This document shows, piece by piece, positions 18,472 to 24,888 of a stretch of DNA of 38,701 nt. How positions within the stretch are numbered: position 1 is the first letter of the stretch; every line of letters starts with the position of its first letter. Position numbers and translations under genes: made by a program. The stretch is from Oxalobacter formigenes (GTDB lineage: Bacteria; Pseudomonadota; Gammaproteobacteria; Burkholderiales; Burkholderiaceae_D), in NCBI GenBank assembly GCA_023667225.1, contig JAMPAN010000012.1, forward strand, positions 1-38,701, read 5' to 3'. The notes below the pieces were generated by a model, which did not search any database, was not told where the DNA came from, and saw only the letters and a list, made by a program, of their open reading frames with translations.

Positions 18472-18882
18472 ATGAGCGAACCGAAGATCAGGAAAACGGA
18501 CGAGGAGTGGCGGGCCTGCCTGCCGCCGCTGTCTTATCAGGTGACGCGGCAGGCGGCGACGGAAGCGCCTTTTTCGGGAGAATACTGGGCTTACCGGGAA
18601 GAAGGGGTTTATCGCTGCGTTTGCTGCGGCACGCTGCTTTTTGAATCGGATGCCAAGTTTGAGTCAGGTTGCGGCTGGCCCAGTTATTTCAGGCCGCTTA
18701 ACCCGGATAATGTCATTGAAAGGCAGGATGATTCTCTGGGTATGCGCCGGACGGAGATTCTGTGTGCGGTATGTCATGCGCATTTGGGCCATGTGTTTCA
18801 TGATGGTCCGCCGCCGACCGGTTTGCGTTATTGCATCAATTCTGCGGCCATGCGTTTTGAATCCCGGCGGCAAAAGACGTAA
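18472..18882 (+). CDS. msrB: Peptide-methionine (R)-S-oxide reductase
   Basis: MsrB reduces the R-epimer of methionine sulfoxide in proteins, with thioredoxin as usual reductant. The protein has 136 residues. Catalytic Cys121 lies in [11 protein letters not shown], the structural zinc is held by CxxC pairs Cys49/Cys52 and Cys98/Cys101, and Cys67 in SGCGWPSYF is the likely resolving cysteine. The ATG at 18472 was chosen because the family N-terminus ([19 protein letters not shown]) follows and GGAAGGGAAAG lies upstream; the frame is open further upstream without family similarity. It stands between rlmD and yciB on the same strand. Confidence 0.97.
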   Translation: MSEPKIRKTDEEWRACLPPLSYQVTRQAATEAPFSGEYWAYREEGVYRCVCCGTLLFESDAKFESGCGWPSYFRPLNPDNVIERQDDSLGMRRTEILCAVCHAHLGHVFHDGPPPTGLRYCINSAAMRFESRRQKT

Positions 18883-18917
18883 AATCCATAAAAAACAGAA
18901 GGGTTTGGCCATCTATC

Positions 18918-19538
18918 ATGAAATTTCTTTTTGATCTTTTTCCGGTGCTGCTCTTTTTTGGTGTGTTTTCGTGGGCAGGAAAGTCCCCGGAAAAAGCGCA
19001 GGCATTGGCAGACAATCTGTTTGCCATGACGGGCCATGCCGGTATGACGGCGGATGCCGCGCCGGTTTTGCTGGCTACAGCGGCGGCTATTGCAGCGACG
19101 GTGGCGCAGGTTGTTTATCTGAAGCTTGCCCGCAGGAAGATTGAGCCGATGCTTTGGGTTTCCCTTGTTGTCATTGTGATTTTTGGCGGAGCAACGATTT
19201 ATTTTGCCAGTGAGGATTTCATCAAGTGGAAGCCGACGGTTTTGTATTGGCTGTTCGGCGCGGCGCTGTTGGTCAGCCGTCTGGCTTTTGGCAAGAATTT
19301 GATTCGGGTGATGATGGAAAAGCAGGTGCGGCTGCCGGATGCTGTATGGGTACGGCTGAATTATGCCTGGGCCGTTTTTTTTGCTGTCATGGGTATTGTG
19401 AATCTGTATGTCGCTTTCTGGGGCGGTTTTGCCACCTCTACCTGGGTCAGCTTCAAGCTGTTTGGCGGGGCCGGGCTGATGTTGCTGTTTGTTATTGGAC
19501 AGAGTATTTATCTGGCGCGCCATATGCGTGATGTTTAG
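18918..19538 (+). CDS. yciB: Inner-membrane septation protein A family (YciB)
   Basis: This is a multi-pass inner-membrane protein of 206 residues of the YciB/IspZ/septation protein A family, linked to envelope integrity and intracellular septation in Shigella. It begins with the hydrophobic [17 protein letters not shown] and has about five transmembrane helices (near residues 3-20, 46-68, 75-95, 107-125, 145-165 and a last segment near 175-200). The conserved [43 protein letters not shown] and WVSFKLFG are all visible. It follows msrB by 35 bases, an arrangement common in betaproteobacteria, and is closed by a terminator. Confidence 0.95.
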   Translation: MKFLFDLFPVLLFFGVFSWAGKSPEKAQALADNLFAMTGHAGMTADAAPVLLATAAAIAATVAQVVYLKLARRKIEPMLWVSLVVIVIFGGATIYFASEDFIKWKPTVLYWLFGAALLVSRLAFGKNLIRVMMEKQVRLPDAVWVRLNYAWAVFFAVMGIVNLYVAFWGGFATSTWVSFKLFGGAGLMLLFVIGQSIYLARHMRDV

Positions 19539-19561
19539 GCCGGTGCTGTGCCGGACAGGAG

Positions 19562-19588
19562 AAAAAGGCGGCACAGGCCGCCTTTTTT
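19562..19588 (+). terminator. Rho-independent terminator after yciB
   Basis: AAAAAGGCGGC and GCCGCCTTTTTT form an 11-pair stem with a 4-base loop ACAG, running straight into the T-tract. It lies 23 bases after the yciB stop and separates that operon from the flagellar region. Confidence 0.94.
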
Positions 19589-20047
19589 ATTGGGGCAGGT
19601 ATGACGTTTGTTGTTTTTTTGATACAGATAAAGAAAATATATGGCGCGTCAGAGAAGCATTATGGGGCAAAAAGCCGGAGATGCCTCAAGTTTTGACGAA
19701 AGCGGCCGTTAGCGGGGAGGATGGCAGAAAATGCCTTTGTTTTCTGTTGTTTTTGTCGGACAGGCTTGTCAGAACAATGGTTGCCTGGCGGAAAAAACAG
19801 CTGAATCTGGCGGGGCGATTTTTTTGTTTTTTTCCATTAAGTTATTGAAATGTATTGAAATAAAATGTGAAGAAAAAGCTGTTTTTGTAGGATAAACTCC
19901 TATGTGCCTGCCGGAAAAATCCCGACCCGGCAAACCGTATCTTTCCTATTTCCTCTTGTTCTCCGGCCATTGCATAATAGGGCTGTTTCGCAGCGGCAAT
20001 GTGTTAAGAATTGCCGGATCAGGCCAATTTGATATCTGGAGAAGAAG
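19589..20047 (+). promoter_or_regulatory. Long non-coding region upstream of flhDC
   Basis: About 460 bases lie between the yciB terminator and flhD, with no credible gene. The last 200 bases are AT-rich with structured sites. ATTGAAAT occurs twice in direct repeat with a 2-base spacer (19844-19861). An inverted repeat TAGGA/TCCTA lies at 19888-19902. An extended -10-like TGCATAAT occurs at 19971-19978 without a good -35. CGGCAAT/ATTGCCG (19994-20000, 20010-20016) forms a hairpin in the likely leader. GGAG lies just before the flhD ATG. A long regulatory region is expected for flhDC, which integrates many signals; individual sites are unassigned. Confidence 0.55.
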
Positions 20048-20365
20048 ATGAATATCGACAGCATGATGTCTGAAATTCGGGAACTGAACCTCAGCTATCT
20101 GATGCTCGCCCAGCAGATGATCCGTGCCGACAGGGAGGCTGCGGTTTTTCGCCTTGGCGTCAGCCTTGAGGTTGCCGAATTGCTGGAAAGCCTTTCCAAT
20201 GCGCAGCTGCTGAAGCTGGCTTCAACCAATATGATGCTGGCCCGTTTCCGTTTTGATGATGACATTATTCTGGGTATGCTGACGGATTACAGCAAGGATG
20301 GGGCTCAGGCCAAATCCCATGCAGCTATCCTGATGGCGTCGCAGCCGGTTGAACAGATTGCCTGA
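20048..20365 (+). CDS. flhD: Flagellar master regulator subunit FlhD
   Basis: FlhD joins FlhC as the FlhD4C2 complex that activates class II flagellar promoters. The 105-residue protein is mostly helical and matches the family: an N-terminal dimerisation region with EIRELNLSYLMLAQQMIRADREAAVFRLG, and a helix-turn-helix-like C-terminal part with LAELLESLSNAQLLKLASTNMMLARFRFDD in family form. GGAG lies about 8 bases before the ATG. flhC starts 30 bases downstream. This is the top of the flagellar hierarchy for the genes to its right. Confidence 0.97.
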   Translation: MNIDSMMSEIRELNLSYLMLAQQMIRADREAAVFRLGVSLEVAELLESLSNAQLLKLASTNMMLARFRFDDDIILGMLTDYSKDGAQAKSHAAILMASQPVEQIA

Positions 20366-20395
20366 TGAGGCGGCTGCTGACAAAGGGAGAGTGCG

Positions 20396-20935
20396 ATGTC
20401 CAAGAGCCTGTTAAATGACGCAAAAGAACTCCAGCTCGCCATTGATCTGATTCGTCATGGCGCCCGCCTTCAGCTGCTGGAGCAGGAAACTTCGCTTTCG
20501 CGTGAGAGGTTGATCCGGCTGTACAAGGAAATCAAGGGGATGTCGCCGCCGAAGGGCATGTTGCCGTTTTCGACAGACTGGTTTGTGACATGGCAGCCCA
20601 ATATTCATTCTTCTCTTTTTATGAATATTTACCGCTATTTGTGTGATCATGCCGGTATGTCCGGTATAGCGGCGGTTCTGAAGGCTTACCGCCTGTATCT
20701 GGAGCAGATGCCGGTTGCAGCGGGTGAGGAGCCGGTTTTGTCTTTGACGCGCGCATGGCGGCTGATCCGCTTTTTTGAAAGCAAAATGCTTCAGATGACG
20801 CCGTGCACAAAATGCGGCGGTCATTTTGTTACCCATACCTATGACCTGAATGACAAGTTTGTCTGTGGTCTTTGTAATTTGCCTTCCCGGGCCGGCAAGA
20901 CTCGCAAGGCTGCGCAGGAACGCCAGGCGGCCTGA
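20396..20935 (+). CDS. flhC: Flagellar master regulator subunit FlhC
   Basis: FlhC is the DNA-contacting partner of FlhD in the FlhD4C2 activator of flagellar operons. The 179 residues are slightly fewer than in E. coli (192). Family hallmarks are AIDLIRHGARLQLLEQETSLSRERLIRLYKEI and KGMLPFSTDWFV at the N-terminal side. The zinc ribbon made by Cys137, Cys140 (CTKC) and Cys157, Cys160 (CGLC) needed for stability and DNA binding is intact. GGGAGAGTG precedes the ATG. It is followed after 33 bases by a membrane methyltransferase gene, then by motAB. Confidence 0.97.
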   Translation: MSKSLLNDAKELQLAIDLIRHGARLQLLEQETSLSRERLIRLYKEIKGMSPPKGMLPFSTDWFVTWQPNIHSSLFMNIYRYLCDHAGMSGIAAVLKAYRLYLEQMPVAAGEEPVLSLTRAWRLIRFFESKMLQMTPCTKCGGHFVTHTYDLNDKFVCGLCNLPSRAGKTRKAAQERQAA

Positions 20936-20968
20936 TTTGCCGGACGGCGGATTCATACAGCAGGAGGC

Positions 20969-21772
20969 ATGACGGGCGAAGGGGAAAACCGGCAGAGCGG
21001 CAATCGTTATCTGCCGGGGTTTTCTGCGCCGATTCAGGCATTGCTTATTCAGCTGGTTTCATTTTTTCTGGTTTTTTTTCTCTTGCATCTTCTGTTCCGG
21101 TTTGTTGGCTACGCGGCCAATACGCTGGTTTTTGGTTTGCTTCAGGGAGGACTGGCAGCACTTATTTCCCATGTGCGCGGTATGCGGCGCTGGTGGCTGC
21201 CGATCCAGTTTGTTTTTCCTTTGGCAATGTTTCTGCTTTTGGCCTTGCAGGTTTCTCCTGCCTGGTATCTGGGCGCATTTTTTATTCTGTTGCTGCTTTT
21301 CTGGGGGGCAGTGGTAACGCGTGTGCCGCTTTATCTTTCCGGGCGCGCCGCCTGGGATGCTGTGCTGGCTACTTTGCCCAGGGAGCGCCCGCTCAGCATC
21401 ATCGATATTGGCAGCGGCCTGGGCGGACTGGTGTTTTATCTGGCTTCAAAACGGCCTGACTGCGTTGTTGAGGGGATTGAAATTTCGCCTTTTCTGTGGG
21501 GGGTAAGCCGTATCCGGCAAAAGCTTTCGGCAAGTAAAGCCCGGTTTATACCCGGCAATTACGAGCGGCTGAATCTGGGCGCATATGATGTGGTGTTTGC
21601 TTATCTTTCGCCGCTTGTTATGGACGATGTGTGGATGAAAGCGGCTGCCGAGATGCGCCCCGGCTCGCTGCTGTTGAGTTTTGAATTTGCTGTGGAGGAT
21701 GTGGAGCCGGATATTCGGGCCGCTGTGGGAAACCGGGTTTTGTTTGGCTGGATAATGGGGGAAAAGCCATGA
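20969..21772 (+). CDS. Membrane-anchored class I SAM-dependent methyltransferase-like protein
   Basis: The 267 residues split in two. The N-terminal half is strongly hydrophobic with about four transmembrane helices (near residues 22-44, 48-68, 76-95, 97-118). The C-terminal half (about 130-267) is a class I methyltransferase fold: motif I IDIGSGLGG (145-153), the acidic end of strand 2 in EGIEISP (Glu171), and a motif-IV-like YDVVFAYLSPLVMDD. The short strand after motif IV reads LLLSFEF. A substrate cannot be predicted. It begins 33 bases after flhC with GGAGG before the ATG and is followed by motA, so it sits inside the flagellar cluster and probably belongs to the flhDC transcript. It resembles no flagellar protein I know functionally; modification of an envelope or motility component is possible but unproven. 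Confidence 0.9.
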   Translation: MTGEGENRQSGNRYLPGFSAPIQALLIQLVSFFLVFFLLHLLFRFVGYAANTLVFGLLQGGLAALISHVRGMRRWWLPIQFVFPLAMFLLLALQVSPAWYLGAFFILLLLFWGAVVTRVPLYLSGRAAWDAVLATLPRERPLSIIDIGSGLGGLVFYLASKRPDCVVEGIEISPFLWGVSRIRQKLSASKARFIPGNYERLNLGAYDVVFAYLSPLVMDDVWMKAAAEMRPGSLLLSFEFAVEDVEPDIRAAVGNRVLFGWIMGEKP

Positions 21773-21788
21773 TTTCAGTTTCAGCTAT

Positions 21789-21816
21789 TTGTCTTTCTCG
21801 CATTTTTTTTTAAAAT
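21789..21816 (+). promoter_or_regulatory. Candidate sigma-70 promoter for motAB and downstream che genes
   Basis: TTGTCT (21789-21794) and TAAAAT (21811-21816) are spaced by 16 bases, and the spacer is a T-tract. It lies about 120 bases before the motA start. The following leader contains GGTTTTTCC twice (21840-21848, 21871-21879) with its complement GGAAAAA between them (21861-21867), so alternative hairpins are possible. Confidence 0.45.
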
Positions 21817-21933
21817 AGAAGATGGTTTCCGGGCAGAAAGGTTTTTCCGGCACCGGAACAGGAAAAAGAAGGTTTTTCCCTGGCTGTGCAGCGATGGTTT
21901 TCTGAAGCGCCGCCCGTCAAAAAGGAGGGAACG

Positions 21934-22788
21934 TTGTTACTGATTATCGGGTATATCGTGGTGCTGGGCTGTGTGTTCGGCGGCTTCCTGATGGCAGGCG
22001 GCCATCTCGCCGCGCTGTGGCAGCCCAGTGAACTGATTATTATCGGCGGCGCAGCGCTGGGCGCTTTTATTGCTTCCAATGGTTCCAAGCAGCTCAAGGC
22101 GACGTTAAAGGCGCTTCCTACTGTTTTGAAGGGCGCAAAATATACCAAGGCAGTTTACCTGGAATTGATGGCGATGCTTTCTGAAGTGCTGGTCAAGACC
22201 AGAAAGGAGGGCATGATGTCAATTGAGGGGGATGTGGAGTCTCCCGACCAAAGCCCTATCTTTTCCAAATATACCAAGGTGCTGGCGGATCATCATCTGA
22301 TGGAGTTCATCACGGATTATCTGCGCCTGATGGTAACGGGGAATATGGATGCAACCCAGATTGAGAATCTGATGGATAACGAGATTGAGACGCATCATCA
22401 GGAGGGCCATGTTCCTGTGCATGCGATTTCCCGGATTGCAGACGGTATGCCGGCTTTTGGTATTGTGGCGGCAGTGATGGGGGTGGTTCATACGATGGAA
22501 TCGGTTCATCTTCCGCCGGCAGAATTGGGGATGCTGGTGGCGGCAGCGCTGGTCGGGACGTTTCTCGGTATTTTGCTTTCATATGGTTTTATCGGGCCGA
22601 TTGCAGCGGCGATGGAGCAAAAGCTGGATGATTCCAGCAAGATTCTGGAATGTGTGAAAATGACGCTTTTGGCCAGCCTGAACGGATATGCGCCGCAGCT
22701 GGCTATTGAGTTTGGACGTAAGGTGCTGTTTTCAACCGAACGGCCGACTTTTCTGGAGCTGGAAGAATATATCAAGAATTCCCGCTGA
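21934..22788 (+). CDS. motA: Flagellar motor stator protein MotA
   Basis: MotA with MotB forms a proton-driven stator unit in the inner membrane that turns the rotor. The 284 residues have four transmembrane helices (about 1-20, 34-52, 168-190, 200-222) with the large cytoplasmic loop between helices 2 and 3 that contacts FliG. Helices 3-4 carry the conserved GMPAFGIVAAVMGVVHTM and LGMLVAAALVGTFLGILLSYGF. The start is a TTG at 21934: AGGAGGG ends 4-5 bases upstream and the protein then begins MLLIIGYIVVLG, as MotA proteins do. Two longer in-frame starts lie upstream without a comparable site. It is followed by motB 27 bases downstream. Confidence 0.96.
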   Translation: MLLIIGYIVVLGCVFGGFLMAGGHLAALWQPSELIIIGGAALGAFIASNGSKQLKATLKALPTVLKGAKYTKAVYLELMAMLSEVLVKTRKEGMMSIEGDVESPDQSPIFSKYTKVLADHHLMEFITDYLRLMVTGNMDATQIENLMDNEIETHHQEGHVPVHAISRIADGMPAFGIVAAVMGVVHTMESVHLPPAELGMLVAAALVGTFLGILLSYGFIGPIAAAMEQKLDDSSKILECVKMTLLASLNGYAPQLAIEFGRKVLFSTERPTFLELEEYIKNSR

Positions 22789-22815
22789 TGTCCGGGCGGT
22801 TTTTTGGGATGGGTC

Positions 22816-23778
22816 ATGGCTGACGATTTACGGCCGATTGTTATCAAGCGGATCAAGAAAGTTCAGGGCGGCCACCATGGCGGTGCCTGGAAAATTGCTT
22901 TTGCCGATTTTATGACGGCAATGATGGCCTTTTTCCTGATGATGTGGTTGTTGGGGTCTGTCAGCAAATCCCAGTTAAAGGGGATTTCCGAGTATTTTTC
23001 CACGCCGCTCAAGATGGTGTTGTCTGGGGGCCCGGCGTTGGGAAATTCTTCCAGTATTGTGCAGGGAGGCGGAACTGATTTGTCCCGCACAGAAGGCCAG
23101 AGCAGCAAGGGCGGCGGCACCAATGGGCTGCGAAACCGGCCCAAAGATTTGAAAGCGGCCAAGGAGGAGCTGGAACGTCTTGAGCTGGAAAAGCTTTCCC
23201 AGCTCAAGGTACGGGTTGAATCATCTATCCAGGGCAACCGGATGCTTAGGCTGTTTGAAAAGCAGCTGATGCTGGATTTGACCAGCGAAGGCTTGCAGCT
23301 CCAGATTGTGGATGAACAGAACCGTCCGATGTTTGCTCTCTCCAGCGCGGAGCTTCAGCCTTATACGCGGGAGGTGCTGCGCGAAATCGGTATGCTGTTA
23401 AATGATGTGCCGAACAAGATCAGTATTTCCGGGCATACGGATGCCAAGCCGTTTGCCGGCGGCGAAAAAGGCTACAGTAACTGGGAGCTTTCCAGCGACC
23501 GTGCCAATGCCTGCCGCAGGGAGCTGGTTGCCGGCGGCATGGAAGATTCCAAGGTGGTGAGGGTTGTCGGATTGGCGTCTTCTATTTTGCTGGACAAGGA
23601 AAACCCGGAAAACCCGGTTAACCGCCGTATCAGCATTGTTGTCATGAACAAGAAGATGGAAGAGGCGGTGTTGAAAGGGGATGAAGGCACCGGGACGGTG
23701 ACGACATCAGAACTCCGGGAAAAAATGGAGCAGGGAAAAACCGTAAGTGATGGTGTGAATTTGCTGAAAAACAGGTAG
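22816..23778 (+). CDS. motB: Flagellar motor stator protein MotB
   Basis: MotB anchors the stator to peptidoglycan and carries the ion-binding acid. The 320 residues consist of a short cytoplasmic tail, one transmembrane helix (about 28-48) with FADFMTAMMAFFLMMWLL, where Asp31 corresponds to E. coli Asp32, the periplasmic plug and linker, and a C-terminal OmpA-like peptidoglycan-binding domain with ISISGHTDAKPF, WELSSDRANACRREL and NRRISIVV. The ATG at 22816 gives the family start (MADD...IVIKRIKK). A Met-Thr pattern after Asp31 is typical of proton-driven units, but ion choice is not certain from sequence. Confidence 0.96.
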   Translation: MADDLRPIVIKRIKKVQGGHHGGAWKIAFADFMTAMMAFFLMMWLLGSVSKSQLKGISEYFSTPLKMVLSGGPALGNSSSIVQGGGTDLSRTEGQSSKGGGTNGLRNRPKDLKAAKEELERLELEKLSQLKVRVESSIQGNRMLRLFEKQLMLDLTSEGLQLQIVDEQNRPMFALSSAELQPYTREVLREIGMLLNDVPNKISISGHTDAKPFAGGEKGYSNWELSSDRANACRRELVAGGMEDSKVVRVVGLASSILLDKENPENPVNRRISIVVMNKKMEEAVLKGDEGTGTVTTSELREKMEQGKTVSDGVNLLKNR

Positions 23779-23782
23779 CCGG

Positions 23783-24328
23783 ATGAAAAATATGGGTTGG
23801 AGAGCAAGTTTGCAGGAGCTGCTGCAAAATATTGCGGGAAACAGTTCCATTCATCTTTCCGAGATGGAAAGCGATCTTTTGCAAATCAATCTGCTTCTTA
23901 TGGAAGCGATCAACAAGTTGGGAACCAATGTGGTTCGGATTGGCCAGGATGTGCAGTGTCAGCAGGAGATTGTCAGGCAGCTCGCAGAATCGAAAAATTA
24001 TTCGCCTTTTGCTGTAGAAAAGCTTGATGAGCTTAATCGGGAAATTGATGTGAATGTGGCTTCGGTTATTACGGCCATGCAATTTCAGGATATGACCAGC
24101 CAGCTGCTTGACGGGGTGTTGTCCCGCGTGACGGGATTGCAGGAGATGATTGAAGAGGTGGACAAACTGGCTTCGGAGGTGTCGGGTGCAGAAAGCGAGG
24201 GCGATATCCAGATGATGGTGCATGCTACAGGGGAGGCAATGACCCAGCGGCGGCATGAGCTGGAAGAATTGCATGCCAAGCGGGTATCGCAAAAGCATAT
24301 GGAATCCGGCAGTATTGAGCTTTTCTGA
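23783..24328 (+). CDS. CheZ-like chemotaxis protein (putative CheY-P phosphatase)
   Basis: This all-helical protein of 181 residues lies between motB and cheY. The middle contains MQFQDMTSQLLDGVLSRVTGLQEMIEE, matching the active-site helix of CheZ (E. coli FQDLTGQ). The catalytic Asp and Gln, four residues apart, are Asp103 and Gln107. The C-terminus GSIELF recalls the short acidic/hydrophobic CheY-binding tail at the end of CheZ. The region before it has long amphipathic helices as in the CheZ four-helix hairpin. It is shorter than E. coli CheZ (214), and overall similarity outside the motif is low, so assignment as CheZ is inferred. The ATG at 23783 lies 4 bases after motB; a second ATG at 23792 is possible. 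Confidence 0.8.
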   Translation: MKNMGWRASLQELLQNIAGNSSIHLSEMESDLLQINLLLMEAINKLGTNVVRIGQDVQCQQEIVRQLAESKNYSPFAVEKLDELNREIDVNVASVITAMQFQDMTSQLLDGVLSRVTGLQEMIEEVDKLASEVSGAESEGDIQMMVHATGEAMTQRRHELEELHAKRVSQKHMESGSIELF

Positions 24329-24414
24329 TTGCCGGGAAAGAGATGGTTTAAAAGCGTGTATTATGATCAAATTGCATTTGAAAAATAGTACGGCGAATAC
24401 ATTCGGGAGTGAAG

Positions 24415-24780
24415 ATGTCGAAGACAATTCTTGCTGTGGATGATTCCGGTTCATTGCGGCAAATGGTGGTGTTCAGCCTGAAATCTGTGGGATACCAGGT
24501 TTCTGAGGCAGCAGATGGCAAAGAGGCGCTTGAACTGGCCAAGAAGCAGATTTTTGATCTGGTGTTGACTGACCAGAATATGCCGAGAATGGACGGCCTG
24601 ACGTTGATTAGCTCCTTGAGGACGATGCCCCAATACAGGAAGGTGCCGATTCTGATGCTGACAACGGAATCCAGCGACGAGATGAAGGCGCGCGGCCGGG
24701 CCGCAGGGGCAAACGGCTGGATGGTGAAGCCTTTTGACCCGAAACGGCTGATTGAGGTGGTCAGAAAAGTGCTGGGTTGA
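24415..24780 (+). CDS. Single-domain response regulator, CheY-like
   Basis: This is a receiver domain of 121 residues. The acidic pair Asp9-Asp10, phospho-acceptor Asp53 in LVLTDQNMPRMDG, the switch Thr in LMLTTESS and the Lys of VKPF are all present. The ATG at 24415 was chosen over an upstream GTG because GGGAG lies 5 bases before it. It sits between the CheZ-like gene and cheA, so it is probably phosphorylated by CheA. The last helix (PKRLIEVVRKVLG) and the DQNMPRMDG motif differ from the second CheY at 29643, which is closer to E. coli CheY. It may act as a phosphate sink or on another target; the exact output is unknown. Confidence 0.93.
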   Translation: MSKTILAVDDSGSLRQMVVFSLKSVGYQVSEAADGKEALELAKKQIFDLVLTDQNMPRMDGLTLISSLRTMPQYRKVPILMLTTESSDEMKARGRAAGANGWMVKPFDPKRLIEVVRKVLG

Positions 24781-24888
24781 TGCTGCCTGTTATAGCGCCG
24801 GAGACAAACTGAACCGGCGATGATGCGGAAAAGCGGAGGCTGTGGTGTTTGCTTGTTGTTTTTCGACTGAACGGAAAGGGAATTGATC

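Noticed and set aside
19489-19848. 119-codon open frame across the yciB end and its terminator
   Set aside because: It overlaps the 3' end of yciB and runs through the terminator hairpin, has no ribosome binding site and encodes no recognisable protein.
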